Below, piece after piece: positions 8,055 through 15,018 of a stretch of 23,626 bases of DNA (its first letter is position 1; the number at the start of each line of letters is the position of its first letter). A program made the position numbers and the translations under genes. The notes beneath the pieces are model-generated. The model was not told the origin of the DNA. It worked only from the letters and a program-made list of their open reading frames with translations, and did no database searches. Location of the stretch: the NCBI GenBank assembly GCA_900542115.1, contig UQMC01000016.1, positions 1 to 23,626 of the forward strand, read 5' to 3'. This DNA is from an uncultured Oscillibacter sp. (GTDB lineage: Bacteria; Bacillota; Clostridia; Oscillospirales; Oscillospiraceae).

Positions 8055-8213
8055 GGGGTGTCCTCCCCTTGATTACCTAATGAGCCAGCGAACAGCCCGG
8101 TCAAGGCTCAGCCAGTGCGCGCACTGGCTGACTCCGCGCATGATTGCGCCAGCAATCGTGCGGCCTTGACAGGGGTGGGCGGTGGCTCATACTCCCCAAA
8201 GGGGAGACACCCC
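8055..8213 (-). other. Large nested inverted-repeat element with a three-way junction (possible structured RNA)
   Basis: The two ends pair: GGGGTGTC (8055-8062) with GACACCCC (8206-8213), then CCCCTT (8065-8070) with AAGGGG (8199-8204), ATGAGCCA (8080-8087) with TGGCTCAT (8183-8190), and GTCAAGGC (8100-8107) with GCCTTGAC (8163-8170). Inside sit a perfect 24-base palindrome (8108-8131) and an 11-bp hairpin with one G-U pair and a GCCA loop (8137-8162). A competing hairpin CTCCCC/GGGGAG (8192-8206) would break the outer stem. The strand given assumes transcription with the operon into the following terminators. I do not recognise an RNA family; a miniature transposon-like element is the other reading. 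Confidence 0.5.
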
Positions 8214-8227
8214 CTGTTGTCGGGACT

Positions 8228-9097
8228 TTACCGGGTAGGACGATGTACCGGGGCACGGCTGCGCTGTTTGCCCATCTCCAGATTTTTCTCAATGGAGCGC
8301 CCAAACTGCTTACTGGTATCCTGAATATTATCGAGAGCCTGTCGGCACTCCTGCGGTTCCCAGCCCTCATAGAGAGCAGCGAGGTTCGACATATCCGGCA
8401 TAGGCCGTTCAATCCCGTATCTGCGGCAGAGGATATAGGAAATGCTCTGTGCGTCCAACTCACACTCGCCGCGGTCATAGCTGGCATTGGCGCCCTTGGC
8501 ATGGAAACGGCTGTGGGCTACCTCGGCGGTGATCGCCGCAAAGGCTTCGTTGTCGGGGTAGTCCGGGTTGATGGCCAGTTCCAGATTGGCCGAATCATAA
8601 AAGGCGGGCGCGGGAAGCTCCTTGTCAATGACCACCGGCACAACGGCATAATTCAGAACGGTGGTCAACGCCGCCTCCATTTCCTTACTGTCATTCTGCA
8701 AGGTGATCCGGGAAATATCCCGGCCCTGCGTCTGCTTGATGTCATAGGCATCCGCCAGCGTATAACCGCGCCCCATAGGAGAGCGGGCAAAAATTTTCAC
8801 GCCGTTGTTCTTCTCGCTGTCCATAACGGAACGGTTCAGCGTTTTCCAGCGGTCACGGGTTCCGAACACGGTGGCCTCCGGGTTCCCAAACATCACCAGC
8901 GCGATATTGCCGGCGCTGTAAGAGGGGTTGTCCCCCTGCATCTCCAGATAGCGGGCGTATGCTTCGGGATTGCTGGTGATCTCCGTGATTCCGGCGTCCT
9001 GCATCGCCGTAGTATTTTCCCTCTCGGCCTGCTGGGCTTCTTTCCACTTCGTATCGTTTTCGGCCTTACGGCTCACGATCTGCTCCAGATTTGCCAT
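8228..9097 (-). CDS. ArdC/LtrC-like protein with a degenerate metallopeptidase motif
   Basis: 289 residues. The layout is like that of the ArdC-type ssDNA-binding plus zinc-peptidase proteins of conjugative elements: an N-terminal region with an NIALVMFGNP segment (64-73) and a C-terminal region in which AEVAH (191-195) stands where a HExxH motif is expected, followed by ECELDAQS (211-218) in the place of the third ligand region. Glu192 and His195 remain but the first His is Ala, so zinc binding and peptidase activity are doubtful. The GGAGGAA site fixes the start at 9097, 17 bases after the pcfB stop. It is the last gene of the mobilisation operon. A typical intact motif is present in the related protein at 15005-15937. 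Confidence 0.75.
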   Translation of the reverse strand: MANLEQIVSRKAENDTKWKEAQQAERENTTAMQDAGITEITSNPEAYARYLEMQGDNPSYSAGNIALVMFGNPEATVFGTRDRWKTLNRSVMDSEKNNGVKIFARSPMGRGYTLADAYDIKQTQGRDISRITLQNDSKEMEAALTTVLNYAVVPVVIDKELPAPAFYDSANLELAINPDYPDNEAFAAITAEVAHSRFHAKGANASYDRGECELDAQSISYILCRRYGIERPMPDMSNLAALYEGWEPQECRQALDNIQDTSKQFGRSIEKNLEMGKQRSRAPVHRPTR

Positions 9098-9114
9098 ACA
9101 AAAAATTCCTCCTG

Positions 9115-9738
9115 TTATCTTGATTTCTGCTGTGTGGGCTGGGAACGCTGCTTCGCCTGACCGTCCCGCATCCCCGCAGCGGTTTTCTGCAACACAGCCA
9201 ATCGGCCTTTTACCGTGGGAATATCGCTGATTTTCTCAGCCGTATCAGTAGTCCTCGTCGTCTGGCTCATTCTCGATACTGTCGAGCCATTCCCGCGCTC
9301 TGGTGAGGAGTTCCCTTGTTGAGTGCGGGGCGTGTCTTTTTTTACGGCATCATCCTCCTGCGTCTGCGTAGGGGCGGGATAGCCCCGGCGCTGCATGAAC
9401 AGATTGACCGGGGATACAAAATCCGTATTGGTGACGAGCGCCACCACACCGTCATCCTCCTTTGTATCCCGGATCGCGGCAAAGAGAATATTGGGCTTGG
9501 CTTATTTGCGGAAGTCGTTCAAATCCTCGGCCTTGATGCAAAAGGTTTTCAATTCCTTGCCCTCCCGCAGCAGGCGCTTCATACTGGTCTTTCCCACCAG
9601 CTTTTTATTATCCTTCGCCAGAGCATATAAAAAGGCGGTCAGGTTTTTACAGCCTGCCGCCAACAGCTTGATGATTTCCTCCGTCAGCTGGATACTCTCC
9701 TTGACCATCAAATCGGCCACTTCGCCACTTGTGTCCAT
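9115..9738 (-). pseudogene. pcfB: PcfB (DUF3801) conjugation protein, interrupted by an in-frame stop
   Basis: The first 78 residues (9502-9738: SGEVADLMVKE ... LVGKTSMKRLLREGKELKTF) match the start of PcfB/DUF3801, which in pCF10-type systems helps bring the relaxosome to the coupling protein. Codon 79 is TAA (9502-9504). The same frame continues without shift as AKPNILFAAIRDTKEDDG and on to the usual C-terminal part and a polar tail ending at 9115. In the family this position is typically Tyr (KYAK), so a TAY-to-TAA change is likely. A GTG at 9447 behind AAAGGAGG could restart translation and give a separate 110-residue fragment. The gene starts directly at the preceding stop (TAAATG) with a GGGAGG site. 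Confidence 0.82.
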
Positions 9739-10209
9739 TTAATTACACCTCCCGGTTTTCAAATATTCGATCAGATCCACCATCGTACACTGCGGGGCAT
9801 ACCGTACACAGCGGGTTATCAGCTGCTTGATGTGCCCCTCCCGCTGGGCATCAGGGAGCCTGTCAAAAAGGGCCACATCCCGGACAAGTTCAAAATAGTC
9901 CATCAAAACTACGCTTCCACGGTGGATGCTGCTTTCCATATACTCCACATGAAGCGTCAGTGCCAGAACCGGCCAGCAGGTCTGTACCTCAAATAGAGTG
10001 AGAAACCCATTGGCATCACTGCCAGCGGTGTAGACCTCGGACAGGGGCATCAACCGAAAGCGGTCTTTCCGGGCCAGAAAGAGATAATCGTTGTATCGGC
10101 TCTGCTCCAAAATCTCCAACTCCGCCTTCAGGCTATCACGGTCAATGGGTTGGTACGTCGCGGTCAGCTCCAGCACTTTGTTCAGGTCTGCTTTTATCAG
10201 CTTTTTCAT
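9739..10209 (-). CDS. Conserved ICE protein of unknown function between relaxase and pcfB
   Basis: 156 residues, cytoplasmic by appearance, starting MKKLIKADLNKVLELT behind an AAGGAG site. It has a mixed alpha/beta sequence and Arg/Asp-rich helices near the C-terminus, and no motif I can name. Its 5' end overlaps the 3' end of the relaxase frame by 68 bases and its stop abuts the pcfB start, so it is coupled to both and probably acts in DNA transfer. It may belong to a DUF known only from such elements. Confidence 0.78.
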   Translation of the reverse strand: MKKLIKADLNKVLELTATYQPIDRDSLKAELEILEQSRYNDYLFLARKDRFRLMPLSEVYTAGSDANGFLTLFEVQTCWPVLALTLHVEYMESSIHRGSVVLMDYFELVRDVALFDRLPDAQREGHIKQLITRCVRYAPQCTMVDLIEYLKTGRCN

Positions 10210-11517
10210 GGTCGCTCCTTTCCTTTGAAATTTCCATCTGTGCCCGCACCGTGGGAATATCGTTTTCAATGCGGGCGCACAGCTTCAGCTCCCGGCGCAG
10301 TACCCGCAGCCGTGCGGTGATCGTGCCGATCTCCTCGGAACAAGCTGTATCATCCGGGGCTTTTCGGCGCAGGCGGTACAAATCGGCCCGGCGGTCAGTC
10401 AGAGCGTCGATCTCCGCTTGCAGCGCCTCCTGCTGCATGGTCAGCTGCTCCACACTGTCGATGCGGTTTTTGTAAAGATAAAAGAACTGCTCTTGGTAGC
10501 GGTCAAACTTAATGGCCTCTGCCCGTGAGACTGGGGCCTTGTGCCGAGATGTCGGCTTTCTCAGCAGATAAAGGTATTCCAGATACAGAAGCCGGATACC
10601 CCGTGTACGGCCCGCCTTTAAGGGCAAATGGCCTTTCACACGGTATCGCCGCCCATAGGGGAAATACCGCTGCGGCAGGATGGGCGTGTGGTTGCTAATC
10701 CGCGGTGCCGCGGCGGTGCGTCCGGCAATCAGCCGGGACAATATTTCCGCCTCGCTGTACCCAATTCCCAGCTTGTCCAGACGCAGAAAACGCTGGCCCC
10801 CGGCGGCTTGACCGCCGCATGGGTCACTTGGGGATACCGCTTGACTTGATAGCCCATTTTCACCAACTCTCCCCAAAAAGAACGCATGGTGTAGGCGTTG
10901 GCGATGGCAGTGTCTATGTCCGCACGAGTCAGCCCCCGGAAATTGGGCTTCCCCGCCTTTTCTGCCTCCCACTCGGCACGGCTGACAGCTGGCTCACTGG
11001 GTTCGATGACGGACAAACCATGCTCCAGACATATCGCATCCGATGTACCCCGGATACCCACCCCGGAGCCGCCCAGCAAGTCCGAAATACGGTCACGGTA
11101 CATGGAACCGTCCACAAAGGACACGCTGTTGAATACGATATGTGAATGTAGGTGCGCCTTGTTCAAATGCGTGGACACCACTACTTCGTATTTATCCGCC
11201 AAAAGCCGCTGCGCCAGTTCGACGCCGATGGCGTGAGCCTGCTCCGGCGCGACCTCGCCGGGGGCAAAGGACTGAATCACATGATAGCCCTTGCGTTTGC
11301 GGCTGGTCTTGCCCCAGCGGCGCTTGGTGTCCATCATGTCCGCATAGGCGGTTTCCCGGTCACAGTTCAGCGCAGTTTCAAAACAGTCCTGCTCGGTCTT
11401 ATCCCGGTTCATGGCGTAGTCCAGCACTGTTTCCAAAGAGGTCTTTTCCTCGTCCTGCGTATAGCCCAGGCACCTGTCCAATCGGCTATGAATGACAATG
11501 ATCTTCGTATACGCCAT
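10142..11517 (-). pseudogene. MOBP-type relaxase (MobA/VirD2-like), frameshifted
   Basis: The relaxase nicks oriT and stays bound to the transferred strand. The N-terminal piece (10729-11517) has GYHVIQSFAPGE (77-88) and the metal-binding HLHSHIVFN motif (His122, 124, 126) of the MOBP group. The frame is lost at a run of five C on the plus strand (10797-10801): after ...HAAVKPPG the frame runs into a stop at 10729, while the next frame continues as GGQRFLRLDKLGIGY and on to 10142 with the coiled-coil C-terminal part. Adding one G restores an approximately 458-residue protein. The start abuts the mobC stop (TGAATG). A nicking domain might still be made from the first piece, but without the C-terminal half. 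Confidence 0.85.
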
Positions 11518-11805
11518 TCAAAGCCGCTCCCGCACCAATCGTGTGGCCTGCCGCACCAGATGCAGCGCTTCCGTGATCTCGTCACCGGTGGCTGCGCCCC
11601 TGGCGTTGGCTTGATGAGCCAACTGGTTGATGTTATTCCCGATGGCGGACAGCGCCCGAAGCAGGTCGGCATAGGCATCGGGGGGACGGGGCCGGAGATT
11701 TACGCCCATAATGAGCTGCCGTACCAACGGCTCCTTTTTCAGCCCGGTCACTTCTGCCTGTCGGCACAGGTGCGCGTACTCCGCGGCGTTCAGGCGAAGC
11801 GTCAT
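11518..11805 (-). CDS. mobC: MobC-like relaxosome accessory protein
   Basis: 95 residues from the ATG at 11805. An N-terminal ribbon-helix-helix-like segment (MTLRLNAAEY ... LVRQLIMG) is followed by the family signature ALSAIGNNINQLAHQAN (51-67) and a helical, basic C-terminus. MobC proteins bind oriT and help the relaxase open and nick it. The stop is joined to the relaxase ATG with no gap. The frame is open upstream and the basic residues KPIKPYKT just before the ATG look like part of the family, so the true start may be slightly earlier (a GAAAGGGGG run lies there); an ATG at 11961 would overlap the previous gene by about 150 bases and is less likely. Confidence 0.83.
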   Translation of the reverse strand: MTLRLNAAEYAHLCRQAEVTGLKKEPLVRQLIMGVNLRPRPPDAYADLLRALSAIGNNINQLAHQANARGAATGDEITEALHLVRQATRLVRERL

Positions 11806-11809
11806 TGTT

Positions 11810-12229
11810 TTATATGGCTTTATCGGCTTGTTCCCCCTTTCGGATAGACAGATTGTTTTTCTCTCGCACTTTGCGGGTTTGCGGAACGGTGTGGCCCGCT
11901 TCTCGCTCTGACCAATAGTCCGGGTGATACTGCTGGATGATTCGGTTGATTCCTTCTTCAAATTTCACCGGGTCGCTGATCCGATCCGGCAGCGTCCACA
12001 TCCCACGATCCAGCAACTCGCGAAGCACCACCTGTTCACAGCAATCCTCTTCAAACCAAAGGCAGCCGTTTTCACGAAAGCCGCATTTGCGTGCGGCGCC
12101 GGACAGTTCAAGATAGGCGGGCCATTCCGCCATGATGCCGCCGTGGCCGGGTGTTGTGATGAGGTGGATACCGGGATACAGCGTTTCAAGAGCCTGTATT
12201 TCGCCCCATGGCGAATAGTCGGTTTGCAC
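11810..12229 (-). CDS. DUF7007-like protein, first gene of the mobilisation operon
   Basis: 139 residues from a GTG at 12229 behind AAGGAG. The beginning (SPWGEIQALETLYPGIHLITTPGHGGI) has the SPWG ... TxxHGG pattern I associate with DUF7007, an uncharacterised domain of plasmids and ICEs; the C-terminal 40 residues are basic. A longer in-frame ATG form (12295) would read through palindrome 4 and is rejected. The gene ends 4 bases before the mobC ATG. Family assignment is from memory of the motif. Confidence 0.72.
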   Translation of the reverse strand: MQTDYSPWGEIQALETLYPGIHLITTPGHGGIMAEWPAYLELSGAARKCGFRENGCLWFEEDCCEQVVLRELLDRGMWTLPDRISDPVKFEEGINRIIQQYHPDYWSEREAGHTVPQTRKVREKNNLSIRKGEQADKAI

Positions 12230-12256
12230 AGGGACATCACTCTCCTTGTAAAAAAT

Positions 12257-12281
12257 AATGCGTCTCGATTTGAGACGCATT
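12257..12281. promoter_or_regulatory. Palindrome 4 of 5, upstream of the mobilisation operon
   Basis: Core CTCGATTTGAG (12264-12274, centre 12269) with nearly perfect AATGCGT/ACGCATT arms, the most symmetric copy in its arms. The centre is 40 bases before the GTG start of the DUF7007-like gene. TATTTTTTACA follows on the minus strand. Confidence 0.65.
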
Positions 12282-12301
12282 TCGACGGACGGCACGGGGT
12301 T

Positions 12302-12383
12302 TTAGGGGTACGCCCCTAACCAGCGGAATTTTGATGTCAAAATTCCATGCTGGCTGGGACAGCGACGCAGAGCGCCGCTGTCC
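12302..12383. other. Three tandem hairpins without U-runs (oriT candidate or structured leader)
   Basis: TTAGGGG/CCCCTAA with a TACG loop (12302-12319); CCAGC+GGAATTTTGA paired with TCAAAATTCC+GCTGG with a 2-base bulge (12320-12353); and GGACAGCG..CGC paired with GCG..CGCTGTCC (12357-12383), which overlaps the stop codon of the gene to the right. None is followed by a T run on either strand, so they are not ordinary terminators. They lie directly ahead of the mobilisation operon. Confidence 0.55.
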
Positions 12384-13174
12384 TACCGTGTCGGGGAATA
12401 TTTCTTTTTGATCGTGTGGTTTTCCTTTTGGGGATGCTGTTTCTTAGGAGCGAGAGTAGGCACCTCCAGCATATCCGCGTCGTCCAAGCAGTCCAACAGG
12501 GCATCCACTTGGCCTTGATCCGGGCGTTCCGGCTCTTTAGTTGCTACCATGTAGCCCTGCATCAACTGTCCGTTGATGGAAAAGCGGTCTTTATGCTCTG
12601 TCGGGATTGGTGGGCATATCTCAACAAACAGGTCAGCGTAGGCTGCAATACGGCCTTGCAGATATTTCTCCATAGACGCTCTATCCCGGAAAATTTTTCT
12701 GTCCTGACCGGCTATCTTCCAGCCATCGCCGGAATAGTCCGGGTTATGCGGCGTGTTGAATGTAACTGACCATGTGAGTTCCCATGATTTCGGGACAGAT
12801 TTTTCCAGCGTCCTATCCCATTCGGTGTGTTCATACTCGCGCCATGAAAAGCGGTACACCATATTGCTCATTTCATGGTTGCCATATTCATTGACCGTCC
12901 ATCGGTTTGAGGTATGAGGTGTAGGCGGCGTTTTGACATATTCCAGCGCCTTCATGTACTGTTGGGTCTGCTGTGCCTGTTTTGACCATACTTCCACTGC
13001 GGCATCAATACGCTGACATAGTTCTTTTTCACGGACAATACTCTCGGCTTTGCGTTCCAGCAATTCATCCACGCTGCACTCGATCAATTCACAAAAGCCA
13101 TCGCGGCCGCGTTGAAAACTGATGTACTCGCGGACTTCCAACTCCCGCCCCGGTTCTAAACGGCTGTATCCCAT
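12383..13174 (-). CDS. Uncharacterised ICE protein, paralogue of the gene before it
   Basis: 263 residues, no signal peptide or membrane helix. An N-terminal helical region rich in Glu/Lys/Gln (about 35-80) is followed by a conserved core HTSNRW (87-92) ... TWSVTFNTP ... YLQGRIAAYADLFVEICPPIP ... RFSINGQLMQGY (to about 208), a short LLDCLDDAD motif (226-234) and a Lys-rich tail. These blocks recur in the same order in the neighbour at 13185-14006, so the two are tandem paralogues. The start is 10 bases after the neighbour's stop with a weak GGCGG site. Function unknown. Confidence 0.8.
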   Translation of the reverse strand: MGYSRLEPGRELEVREYISFQRGRDGFCELIECSVDELLERKAESIVREKELCQRIDAAVEVWSKQAQQTQQYMKALEYVKTPPTPHTSNRWTVNEYGNHEMSNMVYRFSWREYEHTEWDRTLEKSVPKSWELTWSVTFNTPHNPDYSGDGWKIAGQDRKIFRDRASMEKYLQGRIAAYADLFVEICPPIPTEHKDRFSINGQLMQGYMVATKEPERPDQGQVDALLDCLDDADMLEVPTLAPKKQHPQKENHTIKKKYSPTR

Positions 13175-13184
13175 GACACACCGC

Positions 13185-14006
13185 CTATCTTACTGGAACG
13201 GACTTTTTGCGTTCAGCCTTCTTTTCAGAAATATGCACTTTCGGCTTCTCCGCTGGAGGTACTGCGGCATCCGCGTCATCCAGACAGGCCAGCAGGTCAT
13301 CAACGGCCTTCTTGTTGGGTTCTTCCTTATCTGGTGGAGCCAGCGTGTACCCTGCCGCCAAATAGCCGTTGATACTGAACATCCGTCTGCACTCATTGGG
13401 GACTGGTGGGGAGATTTCTCGGAACAGGTGACAATACAGGTCAAACCGGCCTTGGATATAATGCTGTGCGGCCTCCATGCTGGGGTATTTTTTCTTATCC
13501 TGCCGCGCGACATAGATACTGTCTCCCCAATAATTCCGGTAGTTGCTGTCTGGCTGTTTAGGTGCGTTGTAGATGATTCCCCAGCTGACGAGGTAAACAT
13601 CGGCGGCCTTTTCATAGGAGATTTTATATCGCATTTTATAGGTGCGGTTGCTGATCTCCCATATCCCGTTTTTGTCCTGTTTCCACTCATTGGAGGTATG
13701 CTCGACCTCTGGCGTTTGCAGATATTCCAGCGCCCGTTCCAGCAGCATCGTCTGTGCGGCCTGTTCATCCCACGCCGCCGCAAGTTTTTTTAGCTGGGCG
13801 TACAGCTCTTTTTCCAGCGTAATGCTGGCCTCCTTGCGCTGTGTGACTTCCTCTCTCGTCAGCGTGACCAGCGGGGCGATATGAGGGCCGGCCCGCCAAT
13901 CGTTGAAAGAAATGTTATGCAGGATCGTCATTTTCTGGCCGGGCGTAATATCGTCCTGATATGCGTTCAAATAATAAAAGCTGTCCTCACTGTCCTTTTC
14001 AGGCAT
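13185..14006 (-). CDS. Uncharacterised ICE protein, tandem paralogue
   Basis: 273 residues, cytoplasmic by appearance. It has the same blocks as its neighbour: helical region (about 50-95), HTSNEW (103-108), a beta-rich section with SWGIIYNAP, YIQGRFDLYCHLFREISPPVP (183-203), MFSINGYLAAGY (209-220), LLACLDDAD (238-246) and a Lys/Arg-rich tail. Identity is moderate by eye, so the duplication is old and both copies have been kept open. The start has an AGGAGG site and lies 14 bases after the stop of the gene before it. No catalytic motif is seen. Confidence 0.82.
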   Translation of the reverse strand: MPEKDSEDSFYYLNAYQDDITPGQKMTILHNISFNDWRAGPHIAPLVTLTREEVTQRKEASITLEKELYAQLKKLAAAWDEQAAQTMLLERALEYLQTPEVEHTSNEWKQDKNGIWEISNRTYKMRYKISYEKAADVYLVSWGIIYNAPKQPDSNYRNYWGDSIYVARQDKKKYPSMEAAQHYIQGRFDLYCHLFREISPPVPNECRRMFSINGYLAAGYTLAPPDKEEPNKKAVDDLLACLDDADAAVPPAEKPKVHISEKKAERKKSVPVR

Positions 14007-14020
14007 GGGCTCAACACCTC

Positions 14021-14614
14021 CTATCTGGCCGGAGTGTCCGGCCCCTTTTTTGTTTTGGGCTGCCAGCCCTTTTGCAAGCGATGTTCCATCGAAATAACGC
14101 GGTACAATTCCGCCTCGCTTTTGGGGCAGCAGCGAAAATTCTGAATGGCTCCATACTCAAAGAAAATTTCTTCCCGCTGCTTTCTGTACTGCTCCATCGG
14201 CATACGAAACTTCTCCCCGGAGTAAAAAGTAAGCTCCACATCATCAAAGGGGATAGCTACTTTTATGACCCGCTGTACCTGTTCCCGGTAATTCAGCTTC
14301 ACAACATGACCCATAGGGGCTGTGCCGCGCCGCCCAGTGATGGTGACGCGATAGGCTTCGATGCCATCGGGCATATCCGCATAGTGTGTCCAAATCTTAT
14401 ACCCGTCGCTGTCTCGGAGAAAGACATCCCGTTCCAGCACACACCATGTCCCGTTAGGGCGAGACATGAAGTAGAATATCCGTTCATCCATATAGGGGCT
14501 GTTCAGTGCGTCACGCAGTTTCTGAGCATCCAGTTCAAAATCTTTTCTGTAACGCTGCGTATTCCGGGACACCACTTCGTCCAGAAACGCGATCAAACTG
14601 ATTTCTTTTCCCAT
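14021..14614 (-). CDS. Uncharacterised ICE protein
   Basis: 197 residues starting MGKEISLIAFLDEVVSRNT. The GAGG site just before this ATG contains the TGA of the LPD28 gene, so translation is coupled; an ATG four codons earlier lacks such a site. The sequence is mixed alpha/beta, with aromatic-rich parts (FYFMSRPNGTWCVLERD) and a cluster CCPKSEAELYRVISMEHRLQKGW near the end followed by a basic tail. No family recognised. It sits in the parB operon between LPD28 and the paralogue pair. Confidence 0.77.
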   Translation of the reverse strand: MGKEISLIAFLDEVVSRNTQRYRKDFELDAQKLRDALNSPYMDERIFYFMSRPNGTWCVLERDVFLRDSDGYKIWTHYADMPDGIEAYRVTITGRRGTAPMGHVVKLNYREQVQRVIKVAIPFDDVELTFYSGEKFRMPMEQYRKQREEIFFEYGAIQNFRCCPKSEAELYRVISMEHRLQKGWQPKTKKGPDTPAR

Positions 14615-14622
14615 AACGCACC

Positions 14623-15018
14623 TCATCGAATCGGTGCAGGACGGCGGGGTGCGGCTTTATGGAGCACCTTTTTCTTGGGCGGTCGTTTGACTGGGGATAG
14701 CCATTTGGCTTCAAAATCAGCCAGCGTCATACGCTCGCCGCAGAACTGGCCTTCAAAATCACCGGGGGACAAATCGAGATACCCATTGGGCGGAATGGGA
14801 ACAGGGCTTGCGGTCAGGACGGTGCCGAAATGCTCCACCGTGATATGCCGGGCAAGCAGGCAAGGTTGGCTCCAATCCTGTTCACTGGTCTGCATATCAT
14901 AGGCATACACGCCTTTGGGGATAGTGGTTCGGTCTACTCGGAGGGTAGTGAAAAGGCCGGGGATGCCTAAAATCTCCACGGCCTCATAGTGTTCTTTCCG
15001 GGCGTCAACTGCGCTCAT
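14623..15018 (-). CDS. LPD28-domain protein
   Basis: 131 residues. The pattern YEAVEILGIPGLFTTLRVDR ... IPKGVYAYDMQ ... HFGTVLTASPVPIP ... YLDLSPGDFEG fits the large-polyvalent-protein-associated domain 28, a small uncharacterised domain typical of ICE accessory regions. The start at 15018 is chosen because AGGAG lies 8 bases before it; the ATG at 15024 is too close to that site. It overlaps the end of the metallopeptidase gene by 14 bases and its stop is part of the next gene's ribosome site. Confidence 0.78.
   Translation of the reverse strand: MSAVDARKEHYEAVEILGIPGLFTTLRVDRTTIPKGVYAYDMQTSEQDWSQPCLLARHITVEHFGTVLTASPVPIPPNGYLDLSPGDFEGQFCGERMTLADFEAKWLSPVKRPPKKKVLHKAAPRRPAPIR

Larger units (their letters stand above)
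7890..8227. other. 338-base non-coding region: palindrome, two terminators and a nested foldback
   Basis: From right to left this stretch holds the nested inverted-repeat element (8055-8213), a bidirectional terminator (8032-8054), about 50 GC-rich bases, a second minus-strand terminator (7948-7979), palindrome 3 and the ribosome site of the 286-residue protein. No convincing gene is seen in it. Confidence 0.8.

Noticed and set aside
10790..10805. Programmed -1 frameshift producing a full relaxase
   Set aside because: There is no standard slippery heptamer and no clear stimulatory structure that I can see; a base loss in a homopolymer is simpler. It remains testable.
11806..11961. Extended mobC start at 11961
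   Set aside because: It would overlap the upstream gene by about 150 bases in another frame and adds a Ser/Glu-rich leader unlike MobC; only a short extension near 11,835 is plausible.
12230..12295. ATG start at 12295 for the DUF7007-like gene
   Set aside because: It would translate through palindrome 4; the GTG at 12229 has its own AAGGAG site.
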